A stretch of DNA of 64,000 bases from Arion vulgaris (taxonomy: Eukaryota > Mollusca > Gastropoda > Stylommatophora > Arionidae). The DNA is taken from contig CM036755.1 in the NCBI GenBank assembly GCA_020796225.1, positions 41,740,806-41,804,805 on the forward strand, given 5' to 3'. The notes beneath the pieces are model-generated. The model ran no database searches. It was not told where the DNA came from and worked only from the letters and a program-made list of their open reading frames with translations. Below, piece by piece: positions 42,878 to 54,869 of the stretch (position 1 is its first letter; every line of letters begins with the position of its first letter). The translations under genes were made by a program, and so were the position numbers.

Positions 42878-42949
42878 GGCCCTGTGGCGCAACGGTAGCG
42901 CGTCTGACTCCAGATCAGAAGGTTGCGTGTTCAAATCACGTCGGGGTCA
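42878..42949 (+). tRNA. tRNA-Trp (CCA anticodon)
   Basis: A 72-nt gene folding as a complete cloverleaf. The acceptor stem GGCCCTG pairs with CGGGGTC (two G-U pairs), the discriminator is A73, and the anticodon stem-loop is TCTGA-CTCCAGA-TCAGA with CCA at 42910-42912. The internal Pol III promoter is visible as A-box TGGCGCAACGG and B-box GTTCAAATC. No intron, and CCA is not encoded. Pol III terminator TTTT at 42956 and TTTTTT at 42971. Confidence 0.97.
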
Positions 42950-42955
42950 TCGATA

Positions 42956-42976
42956 TTTTGTTAAAATTACTTTTTT
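42956..42976 (+). terminator. Pol III terminator of tRNA-Trp
   Basis: A T4 run 7 bp after the tRNA and a T6 run 15 bp later, on the coding strand. Confidence 0.8.
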
Positions 42977-43277
42977 CACATTTTATTATTTAGCTTATAT
43001 CTTTCAATTACCACTTTTCTTGACATGGCCCCGGTAACCTAGGTCGTACAGCTCAACTGGGAAAACGGAAATTAAGGTTGATGGAGGTTGCCTGTTAAAT
43101 TATGTTTGAGTTTAACAAAACAGCTTTATAGTCATTTTATACAATTATATATGTTATTTATTAATGAAAAGTGTACTGATATTTCGTCAGGTTTAATTCA
43201 TGACATAACATTTGTTCGCATGTCAAGTTGTTTTCAAAATGAGTTCATCTTTATCTAACAATACTAGAAATGCAAAA

Positions 43278-43530
43278 GGTTAGTTAGTTAGTCTTTCCTC
43301 TTGGGCCTGTGGGCGGCGCATAGGGCAGAGGTCATAGCTCTCCATGTCTCGCGGTTCGTTGCTATCTGTTTTAGGTCTTAAATGTTTACTAGGCCCATCG
43401 TTGAGCCTTCTCTTGTGATGATTCTACGCAGAGTCTCTCTTGGTCTTCCTCGTTTTCTTTTCCCTCTGGTGTCCATATGAGGGATTGGTAAGGAGTCTTC
43501 TCTCATCCATTCTAAGTGTGTGGCCAATGC
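43278..43530 (-). mobile_element. LINE 3' end
   Basis: Starts at the 3' GTTAGTTAGTTAG repeat. On the minus strand it encodes a GRPRETLR-like stretch and ends near LRMDERR-like sequence. Related to 1377-2330 and 53790-54330. Confidence 0.75.
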
Positions 43531-43829
43531 AAAAGGTGGACAACAGAAATCAGAGACAGTGAAAGACGAGACGCAAACACGAGCATGTTCTAGAAAGCTC
43601 CTTTTCTTATTCGCTGAGCAAAACTGGAATTAAAGAGAGAAGACGAAGAACTGGAATGCAAGGGTCACGTGATGTGAGTGGTCTGATTTTCTGGAATATA
43701 TCCTTGGGCTGAGCATCTTATGAAGACATGGTCGTCCATACGTTAAGACAAGTCCCCCCTCCCTCTTCCCTTCCTTCCATGGAAAATGACTTTTGATACA
43801 ATATTGTGACTTCTCGTTTTCTTTTTTCT

Positions 43830-44105
43830 TTCTCCAATCCTGTTTTGCTTCACAGCGTCAGGTCAAGAAGAGATTTCTAAAACGGGCCTTTGTGTGCGCT
43901 TCGTAGATAGAGTCTTTCGTCGACTCTGTTATCTCTGAGTTCCATCTTATGCGTGGCCTGCCTTTTGCTTTATACCCATTGTATCAGAACAACAATGATC
44001 TTTGAGGTGCACTGCCTGTCGGTAATCTGCTTATGTGACCGAACCATTTAATTTATTGTTTCTTGATCAAGTTTAATACTGATGTCTTCATTTCTCAACG
44101 ACTGA
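43830..44105 (-). mobile_element. LINE C-terminal remnant
   Basis: Similar over 250 bp to 11330-11700 and, in reverse, to 45490-45900 ([15 protein letters not shown] and KGRPRMRWN-like coding). Confidence 0.75.
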
Positions 44106-44156
44106 CTGTTGTAAACTAGCTACAGTTATACGTTTGTTTGTTGTTTGTTTGTTTAA

Positions 44157-44290
44157 GTTCGTTTTTTACGACCAGATTCATCTCTCTTTGATATATTTTG
44201 GGCCTTAACCAAGAACGACTATACGTTGCGCCTCCGTTCATAGGCCCCTACACGAGCAGGGCAAGTGCATCCGAAAATGTCGGCCTTCGG
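44157..44290 (-). mobile_element. SINE family B, 3' part
   Basis: The reverse complement contains GTAGGGGCCTA, CAACGTATAGTCGTTCTTGG and a GGTCGTAAAAAACGAAC end, as in family B. The 5' half is absent. Confidence 0.8.
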
Positions 44291-45147
44291 GAAATGTTTG
44301 AGTCTGTCTCGCTGACAGTCAGTTCCTCACATTTTCTCTTCCTTCGTGTATTCATTGCTCTTTAACGATCATTTATCGCCGTATATTTGGGATTTATGAT
44401 CTGCGTCAAAGAGTATGTCTACACTTTGTGTGCTTTCTGACTGTGTGAGGTTGTTCCGGATTAGGAACATTCTCTGCCATATGTGACACGTGGGCTTGTC
44501 ACTTAAACGATCAATGTTCGGCCATTTAATTGGCCTTTATTTGATCTGAGCCAATTTATAAGTAATAAGTTACTATTTCTATACATGGCGCCAGCAATAG
44601 AAATCTGATATGAATGTGATCTTCTCCATTTCCAAGTAGAAAACTATCAATTAAATTGTAAAAAATGTATTTTCACCCCCTCTGGGAAAATTTCTGCGGA
44701 TGCCAATGATAGGAGGTTGGGGTTTCGCATTCACCATAGAATCACTGTATGTCTTATGTTGATTTCTAAAACAGTTGAGTGCACAGTTTTATCAATCTCC
44801 AGCATTTGCATATTTACTGTATATTTGTATTTGGTCAGCAGTTCTTTGTTACTGATTTTCTTTGGCTACAATATTGTGACAACTACCATGACCTTCTTAA
44901 ACTAACTGGTTAGTTTAAGTAGGACCTGCAACTACATAGAAAAGATTGAACGAGTTGCTCAGATGAAGCGGTATTGAGAAATTGTTTGCTTGTTTGTACG
45001 ATGATTTGCTTGTTGGTATGTCTAAGTTACGTATAATGTTACGAGAGGAATACACTACGTTATTATGAGGATTTTCCCCAGACAATTAGGATGTAATAAT
45101 GACAATATATAATTCCTACTTTGTTGTTGTCCAGCACTCAAATTGTC

Positions 45148-45391
45148 ACGCCCGTGTGTTGTCGGATCCCACACGTGGAGCAAAGAATAGTAACACTGCG
45201 ACATACAAGGCATGTCATAAGAGACGACTGATGTTGGTGCCAAGAGAAGCTACCCTGGTAAATAAAAAGGATCACATAAATCGGATGTGCTGGCCTACTT
45301 TTAGGCGCATAATTGGCCCATCGTACAATCTGTCTAATGATCAGATCACAGAGTGGTTTAACAAGTGGTCAATATGGAGCATTGGAAGAAG
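45148..45391 (+). mobile_element. SINE family A
   Basis: Flanked by AAATTGTC / AAATGGTC (45140-45147, 45392-45399). Head CACGCCCGTGTGTTGTCGGA, tail GGAAGAAG. Confidence 0.9.
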
Positions 45392-45489
45392 AAATGGTCT
45401 GATTTATAGAAAAATAAAGTTAGACTACAAAGGATGTTCCGATTTGTTTGACCGGATTCTTGACAACAACTTTAGCTTTTGTATTTTGT

Positions 45490-45900
45490 TCTTTTAGTGC
45501 CCAAACCTGGACACTGACATTAAATGACAGAAGAAAACTAGTCACAACAGAGATGATGTGTCTACAAAGAACGCTGGGAGTAACAAGATTAGATCGGCTT
45601 AGAAATAAAGACATCAAGAAAAAGTGGGCACAACATCAGTAATGACCTTTATCAAGAAACAACAAATTAAATGGTTCGGCCACATAAGCAGATTACCAAC
45701 AGGCAGTGCACCATAGAGAGCAATGTTGCTCCGATGCAGTGGATACAAGGCAAAAGGACGGCCACGCAAAAAGGTGGACCTAATAGATAACAGAGGCGAC
45801 AAAAGAGACTATTTATGAAGCACACACAAAAGCCTGTGCTAGAAAACTCTTCGTACCCTGCAGCTGTGAGGCAAATCAGGATTGGAGAAAAGAAAGAAAG
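45490..45900 (+). mobile_element. LINE C-terminal region
   Basis: Encodes TWTLTLNDRRKLVTTEMMCL, QRTLGVTRLDRLRNKDIKKK, then frameshifted [18 protein letters not shown] and GRPRKKVDLI-like. Sense copy of the remnants at 11330 and 43830. Confidence 0.88.
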
Positions 45901-46149
45901 ACAAAGAGCATAGAGAGGCTCGCTCCAGGCACAGCCAACTCTAAATAACTTTATAGTTGACTATGCTCCAGGTGTCACCGTTTTCGACCTGAAGCTGAAA
46001 GGTAAACAGAATTATAGAATAGATGACAGAATAGTGTTTCATTCTCCGACATTCGTTTTTAAAATGGACTAAGGATTTATTTAATGAACAAAATAATTTA
46101 AACATACATATTAGTCACAACGTGTAGTGTGATACACTTATATACTCAA

Positions 46150-46700
46150 TCAATCAAGTGTCATTCCTGCCGGCGATCATGTATCTCCCCAACTCTCTCT
46201 CTCTCTCCTTGCACTGCACGTTTCGGCTTCTGACGTCGATCTTTTGTCAAACCAAGATGTCAGACCATCCAACATCTTCTCCCTCTGTCCTCCGCGTTCT
46301 CTTCTTCCCTGAATTTTACCTGTTATTACCAAATGTTTAAAACCTTCTTTTCGCATTATATGCCCTTGATCACATAAGATTGTCTGATAGTCGCCTTTTC
46401 TTTTGTTAAGTATGGAATTGTTCTTTGTGTGCAGACCTGTTTTAAAACCTCATCATTTGTTTTCTTAACTGTCCATGGAATTGTTTCTTGTGTGTACCAG
46501 ACTCCTGTTTTAAAAACCTCATCATTTGTTTTCTTAACTGTCCATGGAATGTGGCAAGCATCCTTCTGCTAAAACTTTCATATTTCTAACGGACTTCTAA
46601 CCAATGATCTTATTGATTGCTTGTTCATTGTCCAAGATAAGCTGCCATACATAAGTTTTGGCTCGATATATCACTGGAGTATTCGTTTACGCAGTGTTAT
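46150..46700 (-). mobile_element. LINE 3' end, minus strand, with a 70-bp internal duplication
   Basis: The reverse complement of 46155-46345 resembles 15347-15970 (CCGGCGATCATG end, [20 protein letters not shown]). 46420-46480 and 46490-46550 are direct copies of one segment (GTTTTAAAACCTCATCATTT, TTAACTGTCCATGGAATTG). Confidence 0.75.
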
Positions 46701-46874
46701 TGAATTCCTGCATAATATTCACTAGCAATAACATTCACAAAATCAATTAACACTTAATCAAACAATGTGTTTTTTATTTTCATAAAAGATGCTTTCGATT
46801 GATCTGTTCTACTCCTAATCTCTGTTTTACATCTTCCATCTGATGTTAAGAGTGTTCCCCGATACTTGAATTCG

Positions 46875-47105
46875 CCAGTGTGGTGTTAGGGCTAGCAAAG
46901 AATAGTACCACTGTGATCTACAAGGCATGTCGTATGAGACGACTGAGATAGGGGCCTAGGAAGCTACCTAGTAAATAAAAAAACATCGCAGAAATCGGAT
47001 GTATTGGTCTACTTGTATACACATAACTGGCACAACATACAATCGCTCTTATGCTCAGATCATACAGAGTGGTTAGCAAGTGGTCGATATGGAGCGTTCG
47101 AAGAA
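46875..47105 (+). mobile_element. SINE family A
   Basis: Flanked by GATACTTGAATTCG / GATACATGAATCG (46861-46874, 47106-47118), an imperfect duplication. Tail GCGTTCGAAGAA. Confidence 0.9.
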
Positions 47106-47108
47106 GAT

Positions 47109-47260
47109 ACATGAATCGGTGGGCTTGTTTCAGTGTTGTGTTCATTATTTTGATACGGCTTTGTGGTGTTTCTTGGAGATAACCAGTCCCTGTTTTCTTG
47201 ACATTTATGCTTAATCCTTTCTTTTCACTTTCTCTCACTAATATGGCCCTCATGTTATCG
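47109..47260 (-). mobile_element. LINE RT fragment
   Basis: The minus-strand ORF contains KKGLSINVKKTG and YLQETPQSRIKIMNTTLKQ, the segment between the RT active site and thumb in non-LTR elements. The left part of that ORF is SINE sequence. Confidence 0.75.
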
Positions 47261-47329
47261 GGAGTCGGTATGAGGCTAACAGTTCAAATCTATATTTAAA
47301 AAAAAAACTTGCTACAGAAACTGAAATAC

Positions 47330-47905
47330 TGACTGTGTTTGGGATAATTTTATCGCTATATTCCATAACATCCAATGGAAGATCAGAAATAAAGAGCAGA
47401 ATAGGGCAGGCGAAAGCAACGTTTCAGAAAATGAGAAGCATTATATGCAACAAGTCATTGTCAGTTGATATCAGAATGCGAGATATACAGTGCGGCATAG
47501 ACCCAATACTGACATACGGATGCGAGTCATAGACAATAAACAAACAAATTGAAAAATCTCTGAGGACCAGAGATGTGGTTTTACAGAAAAATGATGAGAA
47601 TCCCATGAACTGCTAAAATGACTAATGTGGAGTTGTTGAATGAGGTCAATACACAGAGTAAGGCTATCATCAATATAAGATAGAGGCAGTCACCATTTTT
47701 CGGACATTTGATGAGAAGAGGAAATTTACAACAGGTTGTGACAACCGTTAAAACCGAGGGGAGACGAGCCAGAGAGACAATTTTTTTGACAGCCTAACTT
47801 CACGGCACGGAAGAGCGCCAACATCTGAGATGATAGCAAACATCCGAGATTTGTGGAGATCCATGATCGCCTACGTCAGCCGGCACCTGATATTCCATTA
47901 GGAAC
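47330..47905 (+). mobile_element. LINE C-terminal region
   Basis: Encodes GRSEIKSRIGQAKATFQKMR, DPILTYGCES, then frameshifted segments including FFGHLMRRGNLQ and a GRRARETI-like stretch. Ends near ATGATCGCCTACGTCAGCCG, as does the copy at 15347-15970. Confidence 0.88.
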
Positions 47906-48099
47906 TCTGAATAAAAACTCATATAAATGTTAGTGATAAGTAATAGTCATATGTTAAAATTTGGAAAGTAAAATGAATAAGAGAGCAGTGGTTATGTGAA
48001 ATGTATGTGGTAACTAACATATATATATGGTGACCGGGGTCTACAGATGTTATGTTGTGATTTTATTGACAAAAATATCAAGAATAAGCCTATTTCATT

Positions 48100-49180
48100 T
48101 TATTTGGATTATCTTCATTGCACTCCGACTTGTGCTCTGATCATCTTCGCAATATCTCTACCAGTGTCCAGCAACTGATCATACCAGTTTGATTGACGAG
48201 CCTACTCATATACCTGTTGTACTGTTCTTTTCTGGCCACTCCAATCCCAGCTCTTGCAATCTAGCAGTTGACGTGGATTAATTTAAATGATAACTTTCTT
48301 TGCAGAACCACTCTATGAGGCATCCAGAATGTCAGCTCTATTCATTCACTGACCTCCTGATATGGTGGCAGAGCCAGCCAGCCTGTCTGCTTTCTCATTG
48401 CCATCTATGTGCCCCGGAATGAAGATAAGTGTAATTCTGCAAATTGTTGAAGACTGTGATCCAGTCCATTGCCTGCACACTGAACTAGCCTCCACCTTTC
48501 TGATCATACTCAATGAATCACTCAGAATGCAAGCATGTGTGTATTTTTGTGACTCCAGCCAGAGTAGTGCTTAGTCACCACCAATACTTCCATTGTCATG
48601 CTACTTGTCGTCATAATAAGTCTCTTGCTAACAATTGGTGTAGTATTGTGAAGCCTGCATTTGTCCATCCAATTCTTTGTTTAATTTCTCCTTGTACTCT
48701 ATAATCTAAAATAAGCTAAACTTATGTTCTGATTAGATAAATGATTGGTTACTAAATTTACGTCATTGCACTCGGGCAGACCCATAGGTGCTCAGTCTCC
48801 TCCAACAGATATAGAAGAGAATGCATACTGATGGTTCCTGCGGCTTGCTAGTTAAAAACATTCCTCACTCTGCCCCTCAAGCATCCATTTCTACCTGTAC
48901 AGCGGGTAACTGTAAACTGCCTAAATCGCTTGATCGATTCAAAATCTATTTTAGTGCCCTCATCCAACTGACAGTCGCAAAGAGACCGAAGAACATCCCC
49001 CTTATCCATCTTCAACTCCCCAACAATCGATCATGTTGATGCAAGCCTGTCCGCTCTCTCATTAAACACCCGCATGCCCAGGACAGTAGATCCACAGAAG
49101 TCTCTGGAGGTTAAAATACACTTACACAAGACCAACAGTTTCTAGATCTAAATCATATTGTAGACCATGCAAGCAGTACA
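48100..49180 (-). mobile_element. LINE RNase H and C-terminal region, degraded
   Basis: On the minus strand, 49130-48770 encodes NERADRLAST-like, then a C-terminal CTGRNGCLRGRVRN-like and TEHLWVCPSA-like Cys-rich tail. 48570-48100 continues as a further copy or upstream part. 48770-49130 is closely repeated at 62610-63125. Confidence 0.7.
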
Positions 49181-49409
49181 GGATAGACAAATAGTGAATT
49201 TCATGTGTGACACCTGCAGTGTGTGCACAGAAACCTCTGGAGTGGTAAAATAAAGGTGTTGAAATGTTCTGGGATTTCTATCCTACCCCTTACTTCATGC
49301 AATGCTACATAAGATTGTTAGACTACTTGTGCATGATGGAGAAAGGCTGGATCCTTAAAGTTATTTTGTATATATAGCTGGTTTCCTTATAAGAACATCT
49401 ACAAATGAG

Positions 49410-50298
49410 ACTAGAAGGTACTGTACATGAGTACATCAAACTGGGGTGAACTTGTCACAGATAGATCAAGCTAGTGGTAGACTTCAAATACTGGTGAAAC
49501 CAGATTGCTGTAGAAGGTACTGTCATGAGCACATCAAACTGGGGTGAACTTTCCAGACAGATCAAGCTAGTGGTAGACTTCAAATACTGGTGAAACCAGA
49601 TTGCTGTAGAAGGTACTGTACATGAACACATCAAACTGGGGTGAACTTGTCACAGACAGATCAAGCTAGTGGTAGACTTCAAATACTGGTGAAACCAGAT
49701 TGCTGTAGAAGGTACTGTACATGAACACATCAAACTGGGGTGAACTTGTCACAGATAGATCAAGCTAGTGGTAGACTTCAAACACTGGTGAAACCAAATT
49801 GCTGTAGAAGGTACTGTACATGAACACATCAAACTGGGGTGAACTTGTCACAGACAGATCAAGCTAGTGGTAGACTTCAAATACTGGTGAAACCAGATTG
49901 CTGTAGAAGGTACTGTACATGAACACATCAAACTGGGGTGAACTTGTCACAGACAGATCAAGCTAGTGGTAGACTTCAAATACTGGTGAAACCAGATTGC
50001 TGTAGAAGGTACTGTACATGAGCACATCAAACTGGGGTGAACTTTAGACAGATCAAGCTAGTGGTAGACTTCAAATACTGGTGAAACCAAATTGCTGTAG
50101 AAGGTACTGTACATGAACACATCAAACTGGGGTGAACTTGTCACAGACAGATCAAGCTAGTGGTAGACTTCAAACACTGGTGAAAGCAAATTGCTGTAGA
50201 AGGTACTGTACATGAACACATCAAACTGGGGTGAACTTGTCACAGACAGATCAAGCTAGTGGTAGACTTCAAACACTGGTGAAACCAGATTGCTGACA
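49410..50298. repeat. 99-bp tandem array, about 9 copies
   Basis: Units with GTAGAAGGTACTGTACATGA, CATCAAACTGGGGTGAACTT and AGCTAGTGGTAGACTTCAAA. Most are 99 bp; a few are shortened at CTTGTCACAGACAG. Divergence is very low, so expansion is recent. No coding frame. Confidence 0.97.
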
Positions 50299-50334
50299 AA
50301 AAAGTGTGGGAGGAAAAAGATGCAATTCATACAA

Positions 50335-50890
50335 TATTTTTCTATTCATCGCCTCTCTCTCTGTTTACAAACAAGAAACCAACAGCATTATAATTTAGAA
50401 ATATAATATGCAAGGGCTACATTTATTGTATCTCCCTCTCTACAAACAGTATACCATCATAATTTAGAAATATAATATGCAAGGGCTACATTTATTGTAT
50501 CTCCCTCTATAAAAATAGTATACCATCATAATTTAGAAATATAATATGCAGGGCTACATTTATTGTATCTCTCCTCTACAGACAAAACCAATATCCTCAT
50601 AATGTAGAAATATAATATGCAGGGCTACATTTATTGTATCTCTCTCTCTCTACAAACAGGGAACAACATCATTTTAATTTGGAAATATAATATACAGAGA
50701 TACATTCATTTATCTCTCTCTTTCTCTCTCCAAAAAATATACCATCGTCCTCACAATGTGGAACATATAATATGCAGGGCTACATTTATTGTATCTCTCT
50801 TTCTCTACAAACAGTATACCATCATCATGATAATGTGGAACATATAATATGCATTTAAGTAATCATGATAATGTGGAACATATAATATGC
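50335..50890. repeat. About 70-bp degenerate tandem array, about 7 copies
   Basis: Units with AATATAATATGCAAGGGCTA, ATTTATTGTATCTC, (CT)n and ACAAACAGTATACCATCAT. It begins 40 bp after the 99-bp array but is unrelated. Later units are shorter and end in ATAATATGCATTTAAGTA. Confidence 0.93.
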
Positions 50891-52589
50891 ATTTAAGTAA
50901 GTTTACAATGTAAAATCAATAGAACAATTTCTTATTTATAAAATAGGAAAGATCATAAGATGAAATGAACATACATTTTGTAATTTATCCAGACAAATTT
51001 CACCACAATCATAAACTTGTAACAACCAAGTTTGATCACAAAATTTTCTCAAGCTGAGAGTCTAAAGATTGGTAACTCTTCTGTTCATTTCTCTTCACTG
51101 TACACTATCATTAATAGCTCTTGTAAGGCCACCATAAGTCTGAACCTTGATATTCCTGTACATTGTGCATCATTTTCATTGCAAATGTCGATAATTGCTC
51201 AGATCTCACCCCAAGAATGTATTTCAGTGTGTTTAGACTAACAACACCTGTTCTGTGCTGGTTGATGTATCTACTAAGGTTTCTCTCATGGTTTTCCCGT
51301 ACCTATCGGTATGCAGAACTTACACAACTGAGATAGAGAATACTCTTTATCTTCTTCATTGATATCTTCAGAGCGTATGTTTTCTCTTAGAGCATTGATG
51401 ATGTTGCTTTTGTCCATAGAAGACCCATTCTCTATCGAAGCATGGCTCGCTTATTGCCCTTCACCCAAGAATGACCTTGGACAAAGATGAAAATAAATGT
51501 CTGGATTGTCCCATTTTGTATTAATTCCTGCACAATGAAGGAAAGTGTACATGCACAATGTATGTTCTAGTAAACTCGCACATTTTGTTTTTTAGTACTT
51601 TCTGTAGCAAACCTTCATGTCTCATATTGCGACTAAGCCAGAAAAGTCGACAATTGGTTGCCAGTCCACCAGTCTCTCATTGCGCGATCCCTTGCAATTT
51701 ACTATTGCCAAACTATATATCAGAGGACTATACATAAAATTAAAAATTGTATTATGCAATTCACAAATCTTCAACCATTATTCTTCTTCTGCATTCTCCC
51801 TAGAATGGGATTTAGGATTCTCTAATAAAGGCAGCCGTCTGCCTCTGATTGTCAGCCATGCCATACAGTTTTTCTTTAGGTACTGGTGTAAGTGGGCCAC
51901 CTCTTTCTTCCCAAACAACCATTATTCACAAAGTGTTATCTAGTGAACCAGTCCTGTCAACCAACCACTAATAAGTGTTCTCACTGTTGTACAAGCTGTT
52001 CCAGATCTTTATTTTAATATTGTACTTAAAGCCAATCTGTACCAAATATTTGTAACTTACAGCAGATAGTTTGAAATATTATTAACAAGATTGGTTATTG
52101 AAGTTCTGAGAGCACACCTATATCATAGATGCTCAGTCTTTCACATCATCCAACATGCTAACTGTTCTTATGTCTCACTGGTTAAACATACTTCATATTC
52201 AGGTGCTCAATTTTACAGATAGAACATCTGATCTCAAATTTCAGATTGCTCTGTCTGTAGTTTAATTTTTTTCAAAACAAGCCAAAGTATGCGCTACCGG
52301 AAACATGCACCAGCATATCATCATATTTCTCTGGAGTTATGTTCAATGATATTTGTTTTATATTCATGTCTGTTATTTTGTTAAACTGCATTCCTTTATA
52401 AGTTTTCATTTCAGTTCACTGTTCCCCAGCAATCACATTTCTGTCACTACTGTTGATTACAATATTTTGTTCTATCCAATGTCAAGATTCAAATCGACAC
52501 TTCAGATCTTATTCTACAGAACACTGCTGCGAGCCTTTCTTTCTCAGAATATATTGCTTATTAAGACTTGTATCTCAATTCTAATATGT
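50891..52589. other. Intergenic sequence, possibly decayed LINE
   Basis: On the minus strand, 51240-51020 gives IHSWGEI-like and Cys-poor fragments that may belong to a retrotransposon, but no motif is firm. Nothing else recognised. Confidence 0.35.
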
Positions 52590-52960
52590 TAGTAAGAGTT
52601 GGAAAATGATTGAAGATATGAAAGAAAGTTAGATGCATTTGAAACTAAATGTCTGCGAAAAATAACGAACATAAAGTGGAACGAATTCAAAAGAAGTGAT
52701 GAAATCTGAAAAATGTCTGGGCAACCACTAGTAACAACTGTTCTAAAAAAATAAAATATGAAGACATGCTGGGCGTACTCTGAGAAAAAATAATCAAAGA
52801 ATAACAAGGCAAGCAAATGGTTCAAGAAAGAAAGGACACCATAGAGAAATGAATTTTACTGAGAGAGGCTAGAAATATCAGACTAAATTCCATAGAAATG
52901 ATTGAGCAAAAGATAGAGTGGTATAGAGAAATTGTTTGCAGATCCTATGTACCATATGAC
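52590..52960 (+). mobile_element. LINE C-terminal fragment
   Basis: Encodes in broken frames KLDAFETKCLRKITNIKWNE, then RRSDEI-like and a GTP-TIEK-like tail. Same subfamily as 12500-13128 and, reversed, 63367-64000. Confidence 0.82.
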
Positions 52961-53149
52961 GGTACAAGATATCAATATAATAATATATCATCAGGTCACT
53001 TATACCACTTGGAAAAATGTGTGTAATAATTATAAATAAATGATGAGATCATTGGAGACTAAAGAAATACAACTGGACACATATAGATATATAGTAAAAT
53101 GACATAAGAACCAACAAATCTTGTGACACTTTACAAAAATGTATTGTTT

Positions 53150-53260
53150 ATTATGGGAATGAGTGTAGGTAGCACCACTAACACAAAGGGTTCAAATCCC
53201 TTGTCTACCCAGTTATAAAAGGGTACCAAGACCTTTTTATTTACTGGGAAATTCTAAACA
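53150..53260 (+). repeat. tRNA-like sequence, probably a SINE fragment
   Basis: Contains GTAGGTAGCACCACTAAC and a B-box-like GGGTTCAAATCCC followed by CTACCCAGTTATAAAAGGGT. The cloverleaf is incomplete. At 53555-53595 a family D-like 3' end (CCTGGTGCAATAAAATCAAT) follows. Confidence 0.45.
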
Positions 53261-53789
53261 TTTGTCGAGGTTAAATGTGGAGTGCTATCTCACTTTCTGT
53301 TAGCTAAAAGAAATTCAATAATTATGAGAACACTCCCAGTGCACACATGTTGCTTTAAAGTAGTTTTTTAACTGCTTTTAGTTCAGAAATGATAAGTAAG
53401 AATCTAATGGGTGGTTACAGAAGACACAAAAAAGTTGTAAGGAAAGAGGTCAATTTACACACAAAGAAGTAACTATATTTTGTGTGACAATAAAACAACA
53501 AAATATGAGATTGGAACACAATGCAAAAACAGGAAAACCTGGAAGTAAATCTGTGTGGGAGAACCTGGTGCAATAAAATCAATGCTTTAGACTACGTACT
53601 AGACAGGAACAGCTCAGTTGTAGTAGTTCAGTAGAATGAGATTAGATAGTCTACAATAACAAGCATAGACAAATCAAGAGTCAGTAAAACTAGACCATTC
53701 AAGATTGATCAAAATTAGCTGGTAGGACAATAGCTGGGTAGTAAAGTGTCAAACAACGGAGACACAATGAAAGAAATAAACTCGTATTG

Positions 53790-54330
53790 CTATAGCAGCT
53801 AGTGCCTTCACTAAATTAACGAATATCTGGCAATCTCAAGACCTTAGTATATGCACAAAAGTTAAATTATTTAGGTCATGTGTGATTCCTGTACTGACTT
53901 ACGGTTGTGAAAGTTGGAAATCAACAAAGAAAATTGATAAGAAACTGGACAGCTTTGAGAATAAATGTCTCCGAAAATTATTAAAAGTCAAATGGAGTGA
54001 TTTTGTTTCTAACACAGTGAGAGATAAAACACACCAACAACCCATATCAAATATTATAAGGAAACGAAGGTGGAAATATTTAGGTCATGTTCTTAGATCA
54101 GACGAAAAGAGACTAAATCGACAAGTCCTTATGTGGTCACCAGTTGGGAAAAGAAAACGTGGAAGACCAAAGACCACTCTTCGAAGAATCATTCAACAAG
54201 AAAGTAAACTATTGGGATGTAAAACCATACAAGATTTCCAACTGCTAGTAAAGAACCACATCACATGGAGATCTAAAACCTCTGCCCTATGTGCCGCCTT
54301 TGGCATGAAAGGAACAAACTAACTAACAAT
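53790..54330 (+). mobile_element. LINE 3' end with intact C-terminal frame
   Basis: One open frame (53882-54322) encodes [57 protein letters not shown] and GRPKTTLRRII. Before it, 53800-53880 is the ASAFTKLTNIWQSQDLSICT-like part of the same polyprotein. The element ends GGAACAAACTAACTAAC. 5'-truncated. The best preserved copy of the family at 1377 and 27121. Confidence 0.93.
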
Positions 54331-54383
54331 AGTTTCAGTATATTGTAAGAACATAGGATTATTCTAGAGGTCATGCTAGGAGA

Positions 54384-54610
54384 TTAACCCTTTAGCTGCT
54401 AAGGACGTGTATATACGTTTTCCCATTCACTTTTAAAGACGCATTAACACGTCTGGTATTATCTCTCCTCTGTGGGATAAAGACGCGTTAACATGTTATA
54501 CATTTCTACTGTCACTGCTATAGACGTACATTCACATTTGTGACCTATAAACAAAGTGTAGCTATTTTTAGCTCCGTCTTTGGAAAGTATGTAGCAGCGA
54601 AAGGGTTAAA
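54384..54610. mobile_element. Short TTAA-flanked MITE, piggyBac-like
   Basis: TTAACCCTTTAGCTGCTA at the left, and the reverse complement of the right end gives TTAACCCTTTCGCTGCTA (17 of 18). The 227-bp interior has no ORF and repeats of ACGCGTTAACATGT-like motifs. TTAA ends fit a piggyBac target, but the termini differ from the full element at 38241. Confidence 0.88.
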
Positions 54611-54639
54611 ATGTAGTGAATAAGATCTAAAGCCAAAGT

Positions 54640-54862
54640 ATGACTTCATTGCACTGGGTTTTTACTTCATATAGCTCTGCCCCTCTCCACAGAAGTGACA
54701 CGCCACCTGCCGAGAGTATTGCACAAAGCATAACTCCGTAGCTCTGGCAACAATCCTAGGGGTTTTCTGAACATAAAATGCACTAGTGAAAAGAATGGAA
54801 CGATCCGGATTCAAACCAACTACCTTCAGAATGCAAGGCATAACCACATAGACCTGATGTGA
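54640..54862 (-). mobile_element. tRNA-derived SINE family D, minus strand
   Basis: Starts with the reversed 3' end TGACTTCATTGCACTGGG. The reversed B-box region CGGATTCAAACCAAC is at about 54810. Nearly full length. Confidence 0.85.
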
Positions 54863-54869
54863 ATGCGAT

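Noticed and set aside
45099..45497. 132-residue ORF on the plus strand
   Set aside because: Mostly SINE A sequence running into unique DNA; no domain.
53150..53230. tRNA gene with GGGTTCAAATCCC B-box
   Set aside because: No matching acceptor stem or D-arm; treated as a SINE-like fragment.
53882..54322. 146-residue ORF as a host gene
   Set aside because: It is the C-terminal part of a LINE polyprotein, with copies at 27121 and, reversed, 1377.
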